From Drosophila persimilis (Eukaryota > Arthropoda > Insecta > Diptera > Drosophilidae), in the NCBI RefSeq assembly GCF_003286085.1, contig NW_020825444.1:120138-184137 (forward strand): a stretch of DNA of 64,000 nt, written 5' to 3'. The notes beneath the pieces were generated by a model. That model saw nothing but the letters and a program-made list of their open reading frames with translations, had not been told where the DNA came from and did not search any database. Position numbers and translations under genes: made by a program. Shown piece after piece: positions 20,132-29,345 of this stretch; positions within the stretch are counted from its first letter, which is position 1; every line of letters begins with the position of its first letter.

Positions 20132-20817
20132 GAAAGGGCAGCTAAACGTAGTGGCGGACGCAATGTCCCGACAGCCATTGGCGGAGCGCTGCCTGAGAAC
20201 CACCGAGGAGGAAGCAGAGAAGGGACACGAACCTGAGGCAGACTGCGGATGGATTAAAAAGGTCAAAGAGAGGATGAGGACGGAACCGAGGAAATATCCG
20301 GATTACGTGGAGGAAGCAGGCCGGATATACCGGCACATCCCGCACCGAGCTGGAGAAGAGGAGATAGCATCATGGAAGTTATGCGTCCCAAAGGATCTAA
20401 GAGAGAGAGTCATAAGAGAGAACCACGACTCGCCGGAGGCGGGGCACGCGGGCGGCAGAAGGACGATGGCCAGAGTAGCCGCCCGGTACTACTGGCCGGG
20501 GATGCACCGAGATGTGAGGACATACGTGAGAAAGTGTGAAATCTGCATACAAACCAAGTCAACTGCAGGCGGCCGGGAAAATGCTGACACAAGTGCCAGA
20601 GGAGCCGCAACACCATCTATCCAACGAGGCCGAAGGGTTTGCTGCAAAACTGGCCCCGAAATATGACGGTCCCTACACCATAATGGATTTCGTGTCCCCG
20701 GTCATTTGTAAATTAAGGAAGTACAGCGAGAAACGGATGCGGACCGCCCATATAGGGGACCTGAAGCCACAACCCGGTGAAGGAACCCCGAAAACAAGCC
20801 CTGGAACCGAAGCGTAG
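20121..20817 (+). pseudogene. Integrase with its catalytic core deleted
   Basis: The frame picks up the RNase H-integrase linker (NVVADAMSRQPL) and gives the zinc domain: HDSPEAGHAGGRRT and KCEICIQTKS for the HHCC motif. After about residue 155 the text changes at ~20575 and resumes in another frame with NEAEGFAAKLAPKYDGPYTI, the C-terminal GPY/F module, ending ...PKTSPGTEA. The DDE core of ~160 residues between the two domains is missing, so the protein cannot integrate DNA. The junction falls in GC-rich sequence without an obvious repeat. Confidence 0.85.
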
Positions 20818-21161
20818 CCGACGCACAAGGAGGGGCAACGGGCGGGGCATACAGAGAAGGATGGACGAGCACGAAAGATAGAGACTAGCAGCAGGGGCAG
20901 AAAGGAGAGTCCCAACCGGATGCCACGCAGGACAAGGTCGTACAGGATACTCTTACAACTAAGTTTCAGTAAAACTAAGAACCACTCGTGTCACGCAGGA
21001 CAGGAATCGCCCACAAGGGAGGAACGGGCGGCCCGACTTAATGCCACGCAGGACAAGGCCACCCGGAAGCCTCTTTCAACTAAAATCGTCAAAGCCAAGA
21101 GGCATTAAAACTAAGCAGCAGACTGCGGCCGGCGGACGAATAAAGCTGGACCTACAAAAAA
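20818..21161 (+). other. 3' untranslated region of copy B with short repeats
   Basis: No ORF. The phrase GCCACGCAGGACAAGG recurs at ~20922 and ~21042, with a variant GTCACGCAGGACAGG at ~20992. Each is followed by related purine-rich text and a segment like CTCTT(T)CAACTAA. These are ~60-bp degenerate direct repeats upstream of the INE junction. Confidence 0.6.
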
Positions 21162-22141
21162 ACGAGGGGGAACGTTGTGAGTTGCTGCGGACACCGCAAC
21201 TCTACAGTTATACCCGATACTAAGTCAGTATGGCTCTCCTCCGGCAGACGCCGCTAATATTAAACGACACGACAAAGAGTGCGTGCGAGAGAGACAGAAA
21301 ATCAGTCTGAGCGTGACGTCGGGCGCTGCGTAGCCACTAAAAATTGATTTCTTGCTTTTGGCTACAAAAATGATCCGATCTGATCCAGATTCGGCAACCG
21401 GATAGATATGGTCATTGTCTATGATTCTGCGTTTTTAGTTTACTCGATTTTGCAATATTGTGGATGCAACAGATTTTCGTCCTTTGTGTGGGCGGAAGGG
21501 GGTGGGGCGAAATTTTGAGATATACGTTGTATAGTGAGATCTAACAGGAGTGCGGATACCAAATTTGGTTACTCTAGCCTTAATAGTCTCTGAGATTTAT
21601 GAATATCCCCAGATCTGCATCCTTTGCGGGGGCGGAAGGGGGTGTGGCGAAATTTTGAAACAAACTCGTCTCGGTCCGATATATTAGGAGTGTGGATACC
21701 AAATTTGGTTGCTCTAGCTTTTATAGTCTCTGAGATCTAGGCGCTAATGTTTTACTCTAAGCAAAGCCGCCTATGCTACGTGTGTGTTAGAGAGAGACAG
21801 GGCGAGAAAAAATGAAATTGTTTTCTTGATGCTGGCTATAATAATAATACGATCCAATTCAGATTCTGCAGTCTAAAAGATATCGTCATTCTCTACGATT
21901 CTGCGTTTTTGGTTTTCTCGTATCTTTTAAATTGTGGATGCCACAGATTTTCGCCCTTTGTGGGAACGGAAGTGGGCGGGGCAAAGTTTTGAAATATTTT
22001 TGTAGCAGTGACATATCACAGAAGTCTGGATCCAAAACATCGTTGCTCTAGCTCTTATAGTCTTTGAGCATTAGGCGCTGAAGGGGACGGACAGACGGAC
22101 AGACGGACGGACGGACAGACAGACAGGGCTCAATCGACTCG
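21162..22141 (-). repeat. INE truncated inside its GTCY core (copy i)
   Basis: Carries the complete 3' part, hairpin and tail at 21162, and continues through the GTCY core. It stops at CAATCGACTCG (22141), missing the ~130-bp 5' end. It retains the internal segment that copies h and k lack. Confidence 0.9.
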
Positions 22142-22592
22142 TGGTGCGTCGACGGACGAGGGGTCACCCGAGAGGGGGTTCCGAGGATTAGCCGAAGTTC
22201 GGGTCCGGGTCCAGGGCATCGAAGCCAACTGCTAACGTCGGGGAAGGCGGGACAAAAAGCGGATGCCGCCCGTGCGCGGTCTACCGGCTGGGGAATCGGA
22301 TGATCCCTGGGTCCGAGGCGCTGCACGTGGGTGACATCCGCGTCTAAGCCGATCCGGAGACGGGCGGAGCTGGCCACGGGGGGCGGGCCGCTGTTTGGCA
22401 GCACGGGCGAAAGGTCGGAGGACCTATTGATCACGAGCTGGGAGATCGGTCGGCACCCTGGACTGGTGCCCAAAGACGGCTGGAAGAAAAGGCAAGGTGA
22501 GATGAGGAGCCCAAGAACTCGGGAGGCTTACCAGGGTCAAGGCGAAGCCAAACAACACGTCGCCAGACCTGGAAGTAGAAAGGGCCAGTAAA
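22142..22592. other. Unknown fragment C between two INE copies
   Basis: About 450 bp of GC-rich DNA with a short open frame (22331-22591) that has no recognisable domain. By position it is equivalent to fragments A and B: right edge at an INE 3' tail (AAAAACGAGGGGG), left edge at a broken INE. The composition matches the untranslated regions of the gypsy copies, so it may be leader or UTR of the same family. Confidence 0.45.
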
Positions 22593-23696
22593 AACGAGGG
22601 GGAACGTTGTGAGTTGCTGCGGACACCGCAACTCTAAGGTTATACCCGATACTAAGTCAGTATGGCTCTCCTCCGGCAGACGCCGCTAATATTTAACGAC
22701 AAGACAAAGAGTGCGTGCGAGAGAGACAGAAAATCAGTCTGAGCGTGACGTCGGGCGCTGCGTAGCCACTGCAAATTGATTTGTTCCTTTTGGCTAAATG
22801 GTCTGATCTGATCCAGATTCAGCAATCTAATAGATATGGTCATTATCTATGATTCTGCGTTTTTAGTTTTCTCAAATCTGCAATATTGTGGATGCAACAG
22901 ATTTTCGTCTTTTGTGGGGGCGGATGGGGGTGGGGCGAAATTCTGAGATATACGTTTTATAGTGACATCTTAAAGGAGTGTGTGCACCAAATTTGGTTAC
23001 TCTAGCCTTAATAGTCTCTGAGATTTGTGGTTGCCTCAGATTTTCGTCCTTTGCGGGGGTGGAAGGGGGTGTGGCGAAATTTGGACAGGAAACGGTCAAG
23101 GTCCGATATCACAGGAGTGTGGATACCAAATTTGGTTGCTCTGGCTTTTATAGGTTCTGAGATCCTTGAACTCATATTTTGCAATTGGCAAAACCGACCA
23201 TGAAACCTGTGTGTTAGAGTGAGACAGAGCGAGAAAGAGTGAAATTGTTTTCGTGATTCTGGCTGTAATAATTATACGATCTGGTTCAGATTTTGCACTC
23301 TAGAAGATATAGTCATCTTCTACGATTCTGCGTTTTTAGTTTTCTCGTATCGTCGAAATTGTGGATGCCACAGATTTTCGCTCTTTGTGGGGGCGGAAGT
23401 GGGCGGGGCAAAGTTTTGAAATATTTTTGGAGCAGTGACATATCACAGAAGTCTGGATCCAAAACATCGTTGCTCTAGCTCTTATAGTCTTTGAGCATTA
23501 GGCGCTGAAGGGGACGGACAGACGGACAGACGGACGGACGGACAGACAGACAGGGCTCAATCGACTCGGCTATTGATGCTGATCAAGAATATATATACTT
23601 TATAGGGTCGGAAACGATTCCTTCTGGACGTTACACACATCCACTTTTACCACAAATCTAATATACCCCAATACTCATTTTGAGTATCGGGTATAA
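22593..23696 (-). repeat. INE, full length (copy j)
   Basis: Complete, 5' end at 23696 and tail at 22593. Almost identical to copy g, including CTAAGGTTATAC near the tail and TAATATTTAACGAC. It differs by a small deletion at ~22795 (TTGGCTAAATGG). Confidence 0.92.
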
Positions 23697-23891
23697 AAAT
23701 CGGAAAAAAGAAAGGAAAAAAAAGGAAGAAAAGGGGGAACCGAAGGAAAGCTAACAAAACCAGGGGGCACCCTAGGGTTAACGCGGCGAGAGGCGCGGAT
23801 AACTTTCAAAACGGGAGCGAGCGGGAGAGCCAGCTGGAAGGCAAGAGAGGGCCATCCCACGGGCCCATGTAAGGCACCGTTACAGGGAACG

Positions 23892-24977
23892 GTGAGCACC
23901 GGCACGAGCCCTTATAAAGGAGGGAGCAGCGCACGATCAGGTCTTTTCAAAAAAAAGTTGACCACGTGCAAAAAAAAGGGTAAGACGCAGCAGCACTTAA
24001 TGAGATATATAACAGAGCAGCGGAAATGGATTCGCCGCGGGTATCAGGCTATGGGCGATACGCAAAGTCGGCGGCAGGCGTACCAGGTCGAACGTGAGGA
24101 GCGAAGGGCGAATAGGAGTAGGTCCCCGGTGATACAGTTATTGGTCTCACCGCTAGTGTCAACCGCGGGATCCATGGGACCGACGGTGTCCCCGGTGGTA
24201 TCGCCGGGGTACACCGAGGCGGAAAGTGACCTGGAGTTGGTGAGCTGGGAGCCGGCGCCACGGAGAAAACGCGCACGCGAGGCGAAGCGCGAGGAGCCCC
24301 ATACCAGCAAGCACGAGGAGCCCCGCGCCAGCAATCATGAGGAGCCCCGGACCAGCAGACGCGAGGAGCCCCACACCGGCAAGCGCGAGGAGCCCTGGAC
24401 CAGCAGACGCCAGGAGCCCCGCACCAGCAAGCCCGAGGAGCCCCACACCGGCAAGCGCGAGGAGCCCCGGACCAGCAGACGCGAGGAGCCCCGCACCAGC
24501 AAGCGCGAGCAGCCTCACACCGGCAAGCGCGAGGAGCCCCGGACCAGCAAGCACGAGAAACCCCACCCCAGCAGCCGCGAGAATCCCCACGTCAGCAAAC
24601 GCGAGGAGCGGTCTGAGGGAGGAAGGAAGGGGCGCACGGAGACGCGGAAGGAGGCGCCCAGTGAGCGGGCATCGAAGCGGGCGTCCACGCGTTCGACGCG
24701 TACGGTCAAGGGAGAGGAGTCGTCGGCACGCACAAGGGGAAGATCGACAGCGCGGCGAGGGGACCAGCGGCCGACAAACCCACAGGTCGAGGAGCCGCAG
24801 CCAACGCCGACCGAAAACGCGGTCAAAGAGCCGCAGACAACATCGCGGAAAACAACGCGGCCGCTGAGGCGCGATGCCTCGCGGAATGGCACCGGCGGAT
24901 CGCGCTGGCCGCGGCGAAGGAGGAACGGATGCAACGGCGTGTATGGGAGGACGCCCTGGCGCTGGCCAAGAGGCTGA
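23892..24977 (+). CDS. Gag-like ORF with 8-residue repeats
   Basis: A 361-codon frame downstream of the TATA box. The N-terminus is lysine-rich (FKKKLTTCKKKGK). A middle hydrophilic region (SPVIQLLVSPLVSTAGSMGP) is followed by 13 copies of an 8-residue repeat, consensus REEPRTSK/REEPHTGK, then a basic Arg-rich stretch. After about 24840 the natural reading appears to move to the frame of the next ORF (…AEARCLAEWHRRIALAAAKE), so a frameshift probably splits one longer protein. All three frames stay open through the repeats, so the frame choice in that segment is uncertain. It has no catalytic motif; a structural or RNA-binding role is a guess. Confidence 0.5.
   Translation: MSTGTSPYKGGSSARSGLFKKKLTTCKKKGKTQQHLMRYITEQRKWIRRGYQAMGDTQSRRQAYQVEREERRANRSRSPVIQLLVSPLVSTAGSMGPTVSPVVSPGYTEAESDLELVSWEPAPRRKRAREAKREEPHTSKHEEPRASNHEEPRTSRREEPHTGKREEPWTSRRQEPRTSKPEEPHTGKREEPRTSRREEPRTSKREQPHTGKREEPRTSKHEKPHPSSRENPHVSKREERSEGGRKGRTETRKEAPSERASKRASTRSTRTVKGEESSARTRGRSTARRGDQRPTNPQVEEPQPTPTENAVKEPQTTSRKTTRPLRRDASRNGTGGSRWPRRRRNGCNGVYGRTPWRWPRG
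23913..23918 (+). promoter_or_regulatory. TATA box of element A2
   Basis: CTTATAAAGGAGGGAGCAGC followed by GCACGATCAGG resembles CCTATAAAGGGGGGCCGCG then ACCAGG in the LTR at 63631. Both lie in otherwise GC-rich DNA, as expected for a conserved LTR promoter. Confidence 0.55.
24291..24602 (+). repeat. 24-bp tandem repeat, 13 units
   Basis: GAGGAGCCCC recurs every 24 bp from 24291 to 24602 with variants of the remaining 14 bases (for example ACCAGCAAGCGC, ACCGGCAAGCGC). It encodes an 8-residue charged repeat and leaves every frame open. Confidence 0.9.
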
Positions 24978-25564
24978 AGGCCACACAGGAGGCTGAAAAG
25001 GCGGCGCAAGAAGCGGAAGCGGAGCGCCACAAACGGGACGTCGCGCACCAGTGGCGGTGTATTAGCCGGATCAACGCAGCGGAGCAAACGGAGATGGCGC
25101 GTCTACGTGCGGAAACGGAGGAGGCAAGGGCGACGCGGACGGAGGGCGCGGCAGACGGGCTGGCGGTGATCTCCAGCGATGAGGAGGAGGCGGAGTGCCC
25201 ACCAGCGCCGAAGGCGGCTCGAGTCCAGTCGCCCCAAGAGGAGTGGCAGGAGAGGCTGCGACGAGCCGAGGTGGAGGAGGAAGAGCTCTGGCAACCACCC
25301 CCTAAACACGTCGAGTCCGAGGAGGAGCCGCGGCCGCAGACCCCACCGTCACCGGGGGCAGAGGAAGAGCTGTTCCAGCGTCGGCCGCCGGCTGACAACG
25401 CGCACGGTCAAGAGCAACAGCAGCAGCAGCATCAGCAGCAGCAGCATCAGCAGCAGCAGCAGCATCAGCAGCAGCATCAGCAGCAGCAGCAGCAGCATCA
25501 GCATCAGCCGCCATCGGGCCGTTCGTCTAACAGGAGGTGCGCTCCGCGGTACGAGACGGCATGA
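24929..25564 (+). CDS. Charged coiled-coil-like ORF with poly-Q, likely gag C-terminal half
   Basis: A 211-codon frame, also preserved in A1. It opens with an Ala/Glu/Arg-rich helix (MQRRVWEDALALAKRLKATQ and onwards) of likely coiled-coil character. An acidic segment (VISSDEEEAECPP) follows, then WQERLRRAEVEEEELWQPPP, and then a glutamine/histidine tract encoded by CAG and CAT (25414-25508), ending RRCAPRYETA. Its TGA (25562-25564) overlaps the ATG at 25561. Sequence upstream of the Met is open in this frame, so the true start is earlier. Not a recognised family; position after the repeat ORF suggests it is the rest of gag. Confidence 0.5.
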   Translation: MQRRVWEDALALAKRLKATQEAEKAAQEAEAERHKRDVAHQWRCISRINAAEQTEMARLRAETEEARATRTEGAADGLAVISSDEEEAECPPAPKAARVQSPQEEWQERLRRAEVEEEELWQPPPKHVESEEEPRPQTPPSPGAEEELFQRRPPADNAHGQEQQQQQHQQQQHQQQQQHQQQHQQQQQQHQHQPPSGRSSNRRCAPRYETA

Positions 25565-26193
25565 TGTGGCACGTGCAAACGCTGCACATATCGTGGGCCT
25601 CTGGGCCAGCGCCCCAGCAGCCCGAGCAAGAGGCAAAGGAGGCTCGACTGTGGGAGGAGGCACCACGCGCCAGCGACGAGCGGGACCCGAGGCGGCGGGC
25701 ACGGCCACAGGAGTCAACAGGCCCAGCGGTGGCACCCACAGCCGAAGAGGTGCCCGAGGGGACGGCAGAGGGCGAGACGGAGGGAACGACGAACACGCCG
25801 ACATCACTGACGGCGGAGGGCCCAGCGGCGGCACCCAAAGTCGAGGTGATGACCGACGGCGAAGCGGATGACGGCGCGAAACAACACTCACCGCGGAACA
25901 ACACTCACCTGAGCCATGGGAGAGAGGTCCTTGGCGATGGCCGGAACCCGGCCAGAGCGAGCGTCCGAAGCTGGGCCGACAGGCGTCGTGCCCAGGGGAG
26001 CGGGCGGAGGCGCTCCGGCCCGATCTCCAGCGACAGGCATCGTGGCCCCAGACGAGGAGTGGCCGGCCGTCGTCACGCGCTCTCTCGGGCGGATAAAGCC
26101 AACCCCAAGGAGGGTGAAGCGTCTGGTCAACGACGGTGGCGTCCGGTACCGGCTATCGGTGTCCACCGATCGGCAGGAGGTATTCCGGGCTAG
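25561..26193 (+). CDS. Downstream ORF at an ATGA overlap, unknown
   Basis: It starts MMWHVQTLHISWASGPAPQQ at the ATG sharing bases with the upstream stop and stays open for 211 codons. The composition is Pro/Glu/Thr-rich and then Arg-rich, with no motif I recognise. The same overlap and start are kept in A1 (16187), where the frame closes earlier after a ~42-bp insertion. The overlap resembles termination-reinitiation coupling between the two ORFs of many retroelements, but it could also be a chance frame in GC-rich DNA. Confidence 0.35.
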   Translation: MMWHVQTLHISWASGPAPQQPEQEAKEARLWEEAPRASDERDPRRRARPQESTGPAVAPTAEEVPEGTAEGETEGTTNTPTSLTAEGPAAAPKVEVMTDGEADDGAKQHSPRNNTHLSHGREVLGDGRNPARASVRSWADRRRAQGSGRRRSGPISSDRHRGPRRGVAGRRHALSRADKANPKEGEASGQRRWRPVPAIGVHRSAGGIPG

Positions 26194-26264
26194 GTATTGA
26201 GGAGAAAAGAAGAGTAGAGAAGAAGAATGAAAAAAAAGTAACTGAAAACAAGAGCAAATAAAAA

Positions 26265-26994
26265 ACGAGGGGGAACGTTGTGAGTTGCTGCGGACACCGC
26301 AACTCTACAGTTATACCCGATACTAAGTCAGTATGGCTCTCCTCCGGCAGACGCCGCTAATATTAAGAGACACCACAAAGAGTGCGTGCGAGAGAGACAG
26401 AAAATTAGTCTGAGGGTGACGTCGGGCGCTGCGTAGCCACTGCAAATTGATTTCTTGCTTTTGGTTACAAAAATGATCCGAAATTTTGAAACAAACTCGT
26501 CTCGGTCCGATATATTAGGAGTCTGGATACCAAATTTGGTTGCTCTAGCTTTTATAGTCTCTGAGATCTAGGCGCTAATGTTTTACTCTAAGCAAAGCCG
26601 CCTATGCTACGTGTGTGTTAGAGAGAGACAGGGCGAGAAAAAATTAAATTGTTTTCATGATGCTGGCTATAATAATAATACGATCCAATTCAGATTCTGC
26701 AGTCTAAAATATATGGTCATTCTCTACGATTCTGCGTTTTTGGTTTAATCGTATCTTTAAAAATGTGGATGCCACAGATTTTCGTCCTTTGTGGGGGCGA
26801 AAGTGGGCGGGGCGAAGTTTTGAAATATTTTTGTAGCAGTGACATATCACAGAAGTCTGGATCCGAAACATCGTTGCTCTAGCTCTTATAGTCTTTGAGC
26901 ACTAGGCGCTGAAGGGGACGGACAGACGGACGGACGGACAGACAGACATGGCTCAATCGACTCGGCTATTGATTCTGATCAAGAATATATATAA
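26265..26994 (-). repeat. INE lacking its 5' end (copy k)
   Basis: From the tail at 26265 through the GTCY core to AAGAATATATATAA. The first ~100 bp are missing. It has the same private variants and ~110-bp internal deletion as copy h. Its broken 5' side abuts the 5' end of the next INE, which points the other way. Confidence 0.9.
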
Positions 26995-27956
26995 TTATAC
27001 CCGATACTCAAAATGAGTATTGGGGTATATTAGATTTGTGGTAAAAGTGGATGTGTGTAACGTCCAGAAAGAATCGTTTCCGACCCTATAAAGTATATAT
27101 ATTCTTGATCAGCATCAATAGCCGAGTCGATTGAGCCCAGTCTGTCTGTCCGTCTGTCCGTCCGTCCTTCCGTCCGTCTGTCCGTCCACTTCAGCGCCTA
27201 TTGCTCAAAGACTATAAGAGCTAGAGCAACGATGTTTTGGATCCAGACTTCTGTGATATGTCACTGCTACAAAAATATTTCAAAACTTCGCCCCGCCCAC
27301 TTCCGCCCCCACAAAGGACGAAAATCTGTGGCATCCACATTTTTAAAGATACGACAAAATCAAAAACTCAGAATCGTAGAATATGACTATATGTTCTAGA
27401 GTGTAAAATCTCAACCAGATCGTATAATTATTATAGCCAGAATCAAGAAAACAATTTCATTCTTTCTCGCTCTGTCTCTCTCTAACACACAGGTTTCATG
27501 GTCGGTTTTGCGAAATGCAAAATATGAGTTCAAGGATCTCAGAACCTATAAGAGCCAGAGCAACCAAATTTGGTATCCACACTCCTGTGATATCGGACCT
27601 TGACCGTTTTGTGTCAAAATTTCGCCACACCCCCTTCCGCCTCCGCAAAGAACAAAAATCTGGGGCATCCACAAATCTCAGAGACTATTAACGCTAGAGT
27701 AACCAAATTTAGTATCCGCACTTCTGTTAGATCTCACTATAAAACGTATATCTCAGAATTTTGCCACACTCCCTTCCGCCCCCACAAAGGACGAAAATCT
27801 GTTGCATCCACAATATTGCAGATTCGAGAAAACTAAAAACGCAGAATCATAGATAATGACATTATCTATAAGATTGCTGAATCTGAATCAGATCTGATCA
27901 TTTTTATAGCCAAAAGGAACAAATCAATTTGCAGTGGCTGCGCAGCGCCCGACGTC
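26995..27956 (+). repeat. INE lacking its 3' end (copy d)
   Basis: A complete 5' end, core and middle, cut at GCGCCCGACGTCA, so the AGTATCGGG inverted end, hairpin and tail are lost. Head-to-head with copy k. Confidence 0.9.
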
Positions 27957-28632
27957 AAAATGAGTATTGGGGTATATTAGATTTGTGGTAAAAGTGGATG
28001 TGTGTCCGTCCGTCCGTCCGTCTGTCCGTCTGTCCGTCCCCTTCAGCGCCTAATGCTCAAAGACTATAAGAGCTAGAGCAACGATGTTTTCGATCCAGAC
28101 TTCTGTGATATGTCACTGCTACAAAAATATTTCAAAACTTTGCCCCGCCCACTTCCGCCCCCACAAAGGGCGAAAATCTGTGGCATCCACAATTTTAAAG
28201 ATACGAGAAAACCAAAAACGCAGAATCGTAGAGAATGACCATATCTTTTATACTGCAGAATCTGAATTGGATCGTATTATTATTATAGCCAGCATCAAGA
28301 AAACAATTTCATTTTGTCTCGCCCTGTCTCTCTCTAACACACAGGTAGCATAGGCGGCTTTGCTTAGAGTATAACATTAGCGCCTAGATCTCAGAGACTA
28401 TAAAAGCTAGAGCAACCAAATTTGGTATCCACACTCCTAATATATCGGACCGAGACGAGTTTGTTTCAAAATTTCGCCACACCCCCTTCCGACCCCGCAA
28501 AGGATGAAAATCTGGGGATATTCATAAATCTCAGAGACTGTTAAGGCTAGAGTAACCAAATTTGGTATCCGCACTTCTGTTAGATCTCACTATAAAACGT
28601 ATATCTCAAAATTTCACAACGTTCCCCCTCGT
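27957..28632 (+). repeat. INE with internal deletion (copy d2)
   Basis: It begins at AAATGAGTATTGGGG (the first ~20 bp are missing) and jumps from GGATGTGTGT directly into the GTCC core, losing the CATAAAGTATATA block. It lacks the segment between CTCAAAATTTC and CACAACGTTCC, but keeps the tail CCCCCTCG. Confidence 0.88.
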
Positions 28633-28653
28633 TTTCTCTATAGGGTAGAGGCT

Positions 28654-29345
28654 TTGACGCATCAGACTCTCGAGGGAAATTTTCCAGTTCTGTGCAGTAA
28701 CGCTAGTCTGCTTTTTGACGGAAAGGCCAGAGATTTTTATTGGCGTTACCACAAGACTTCCGGATCGATGAGATGGGACCGGTTATGCCAAGCCCTAAGA
28801 AAGCAGTTTGGGGATTCTCGAACCGACGTGGATATCAGAGAAGAAAAAGAAAATTTCGATTCCTTCACCGACGCCCTGATACAGCTGATGGATGATCTGG
28901 AAACTCCCATGTCAGAGAAAGCGATTGTGGAAACTTTACGGCGCAATTTGAATTTGAATGTCCAAATCGACTCCGTAGAACGTTTGAGAGAAGTCTGTCG
29001 TAGAAGGAAGGGGTTTTCTCGACGGCGTTAGGCGGAGTCATGGGTACCAGAAATTGATTCCTCTCCGGAAACAGGTCGCGGAATAGGTAGAGGAAGCCCA
29101 ATTAGAGGAGGCCTCCGAATTCCCGCACGTAGAGGAAGAGGACGAGGTGGCAGCCATGGCACTGATTTGCTGGAACTTCCGAAAGGAGGGGCCTCGCTAC
29201 CACAATTGCGATAGCAAAAGGAAAATTTTTTGCTTTGGGTGCGGAGCAACTAATAAATATAAGCCGTCGTGTAGCAAATGCCAAAAAAACGGCAAAGTGA
29301 ACACACATCCTCGCCAGCCGGTCAGTGTTCAGCGCAAGCAGTCGA
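28654..29345 (+). pseudogene. gag remnant
   Basis: The first frame carries a gag core: LLFDGKARDFYWRYHKTSGS, MRWDRLCQALRKQFGDSRTD and ENFDSFTDALIQLMDDLE. About a dozen residues usual between DIREE and ENFD are deleted. It ends at a stop at 29029. A second frame shows the Cys region CWNFRKEGPRYHNC, where a Cys and a His of the usual CX2C...H pattern are replaced by Phe and Pro, then FCFGCGATNKYKPSCSKC. The zinc motif is therefore damaged. Originally particle protein; now broken by frameshift and substitution. Confidence 0.8.

Larger units (their letters stand above)
18348..21161 (+). mobile_element. Gypsy pol fragment between INE copies (copy B)
   Basis: Contains a zinc knuckle, protease, RT-RNase H, a gutted integrase and a 3' untranslated region, but no LTR or gag core. 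It is bounded on the left by a broken INE (h) and on the right by the 3' end of another INE (i). The sequence is clearly of the same family as the broken copy at 61.7-63.2 kb and related to the 3.75-13.2 kb element. Confidence 0.88.
23697..26264 (+). mobile_element. 5' part of an LTR-type element with gag-like ORFs (copy A2)
   Basis: It starts immediately after INE copy j with A-rich DNA. It contains a TATA box with a GC-rich initiator region similar to that in the LTR at 63.6 kb, then two gag-like frames with 8-residue repeats and a poly-Q tract, then a downstream ORF starting at an ATGA overlap. It ends in a purine-rich, A-rich stretch (GAGCAAATAAAAAACGAG) at the INE tail. The second half is duplicated at 15861-16930. 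The combination suggests U3/R, leader and gag of a gypsy relative, but no gag core or zinc knuckle is recognisable, so the assignment is tentative. Confidence 0.6.
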
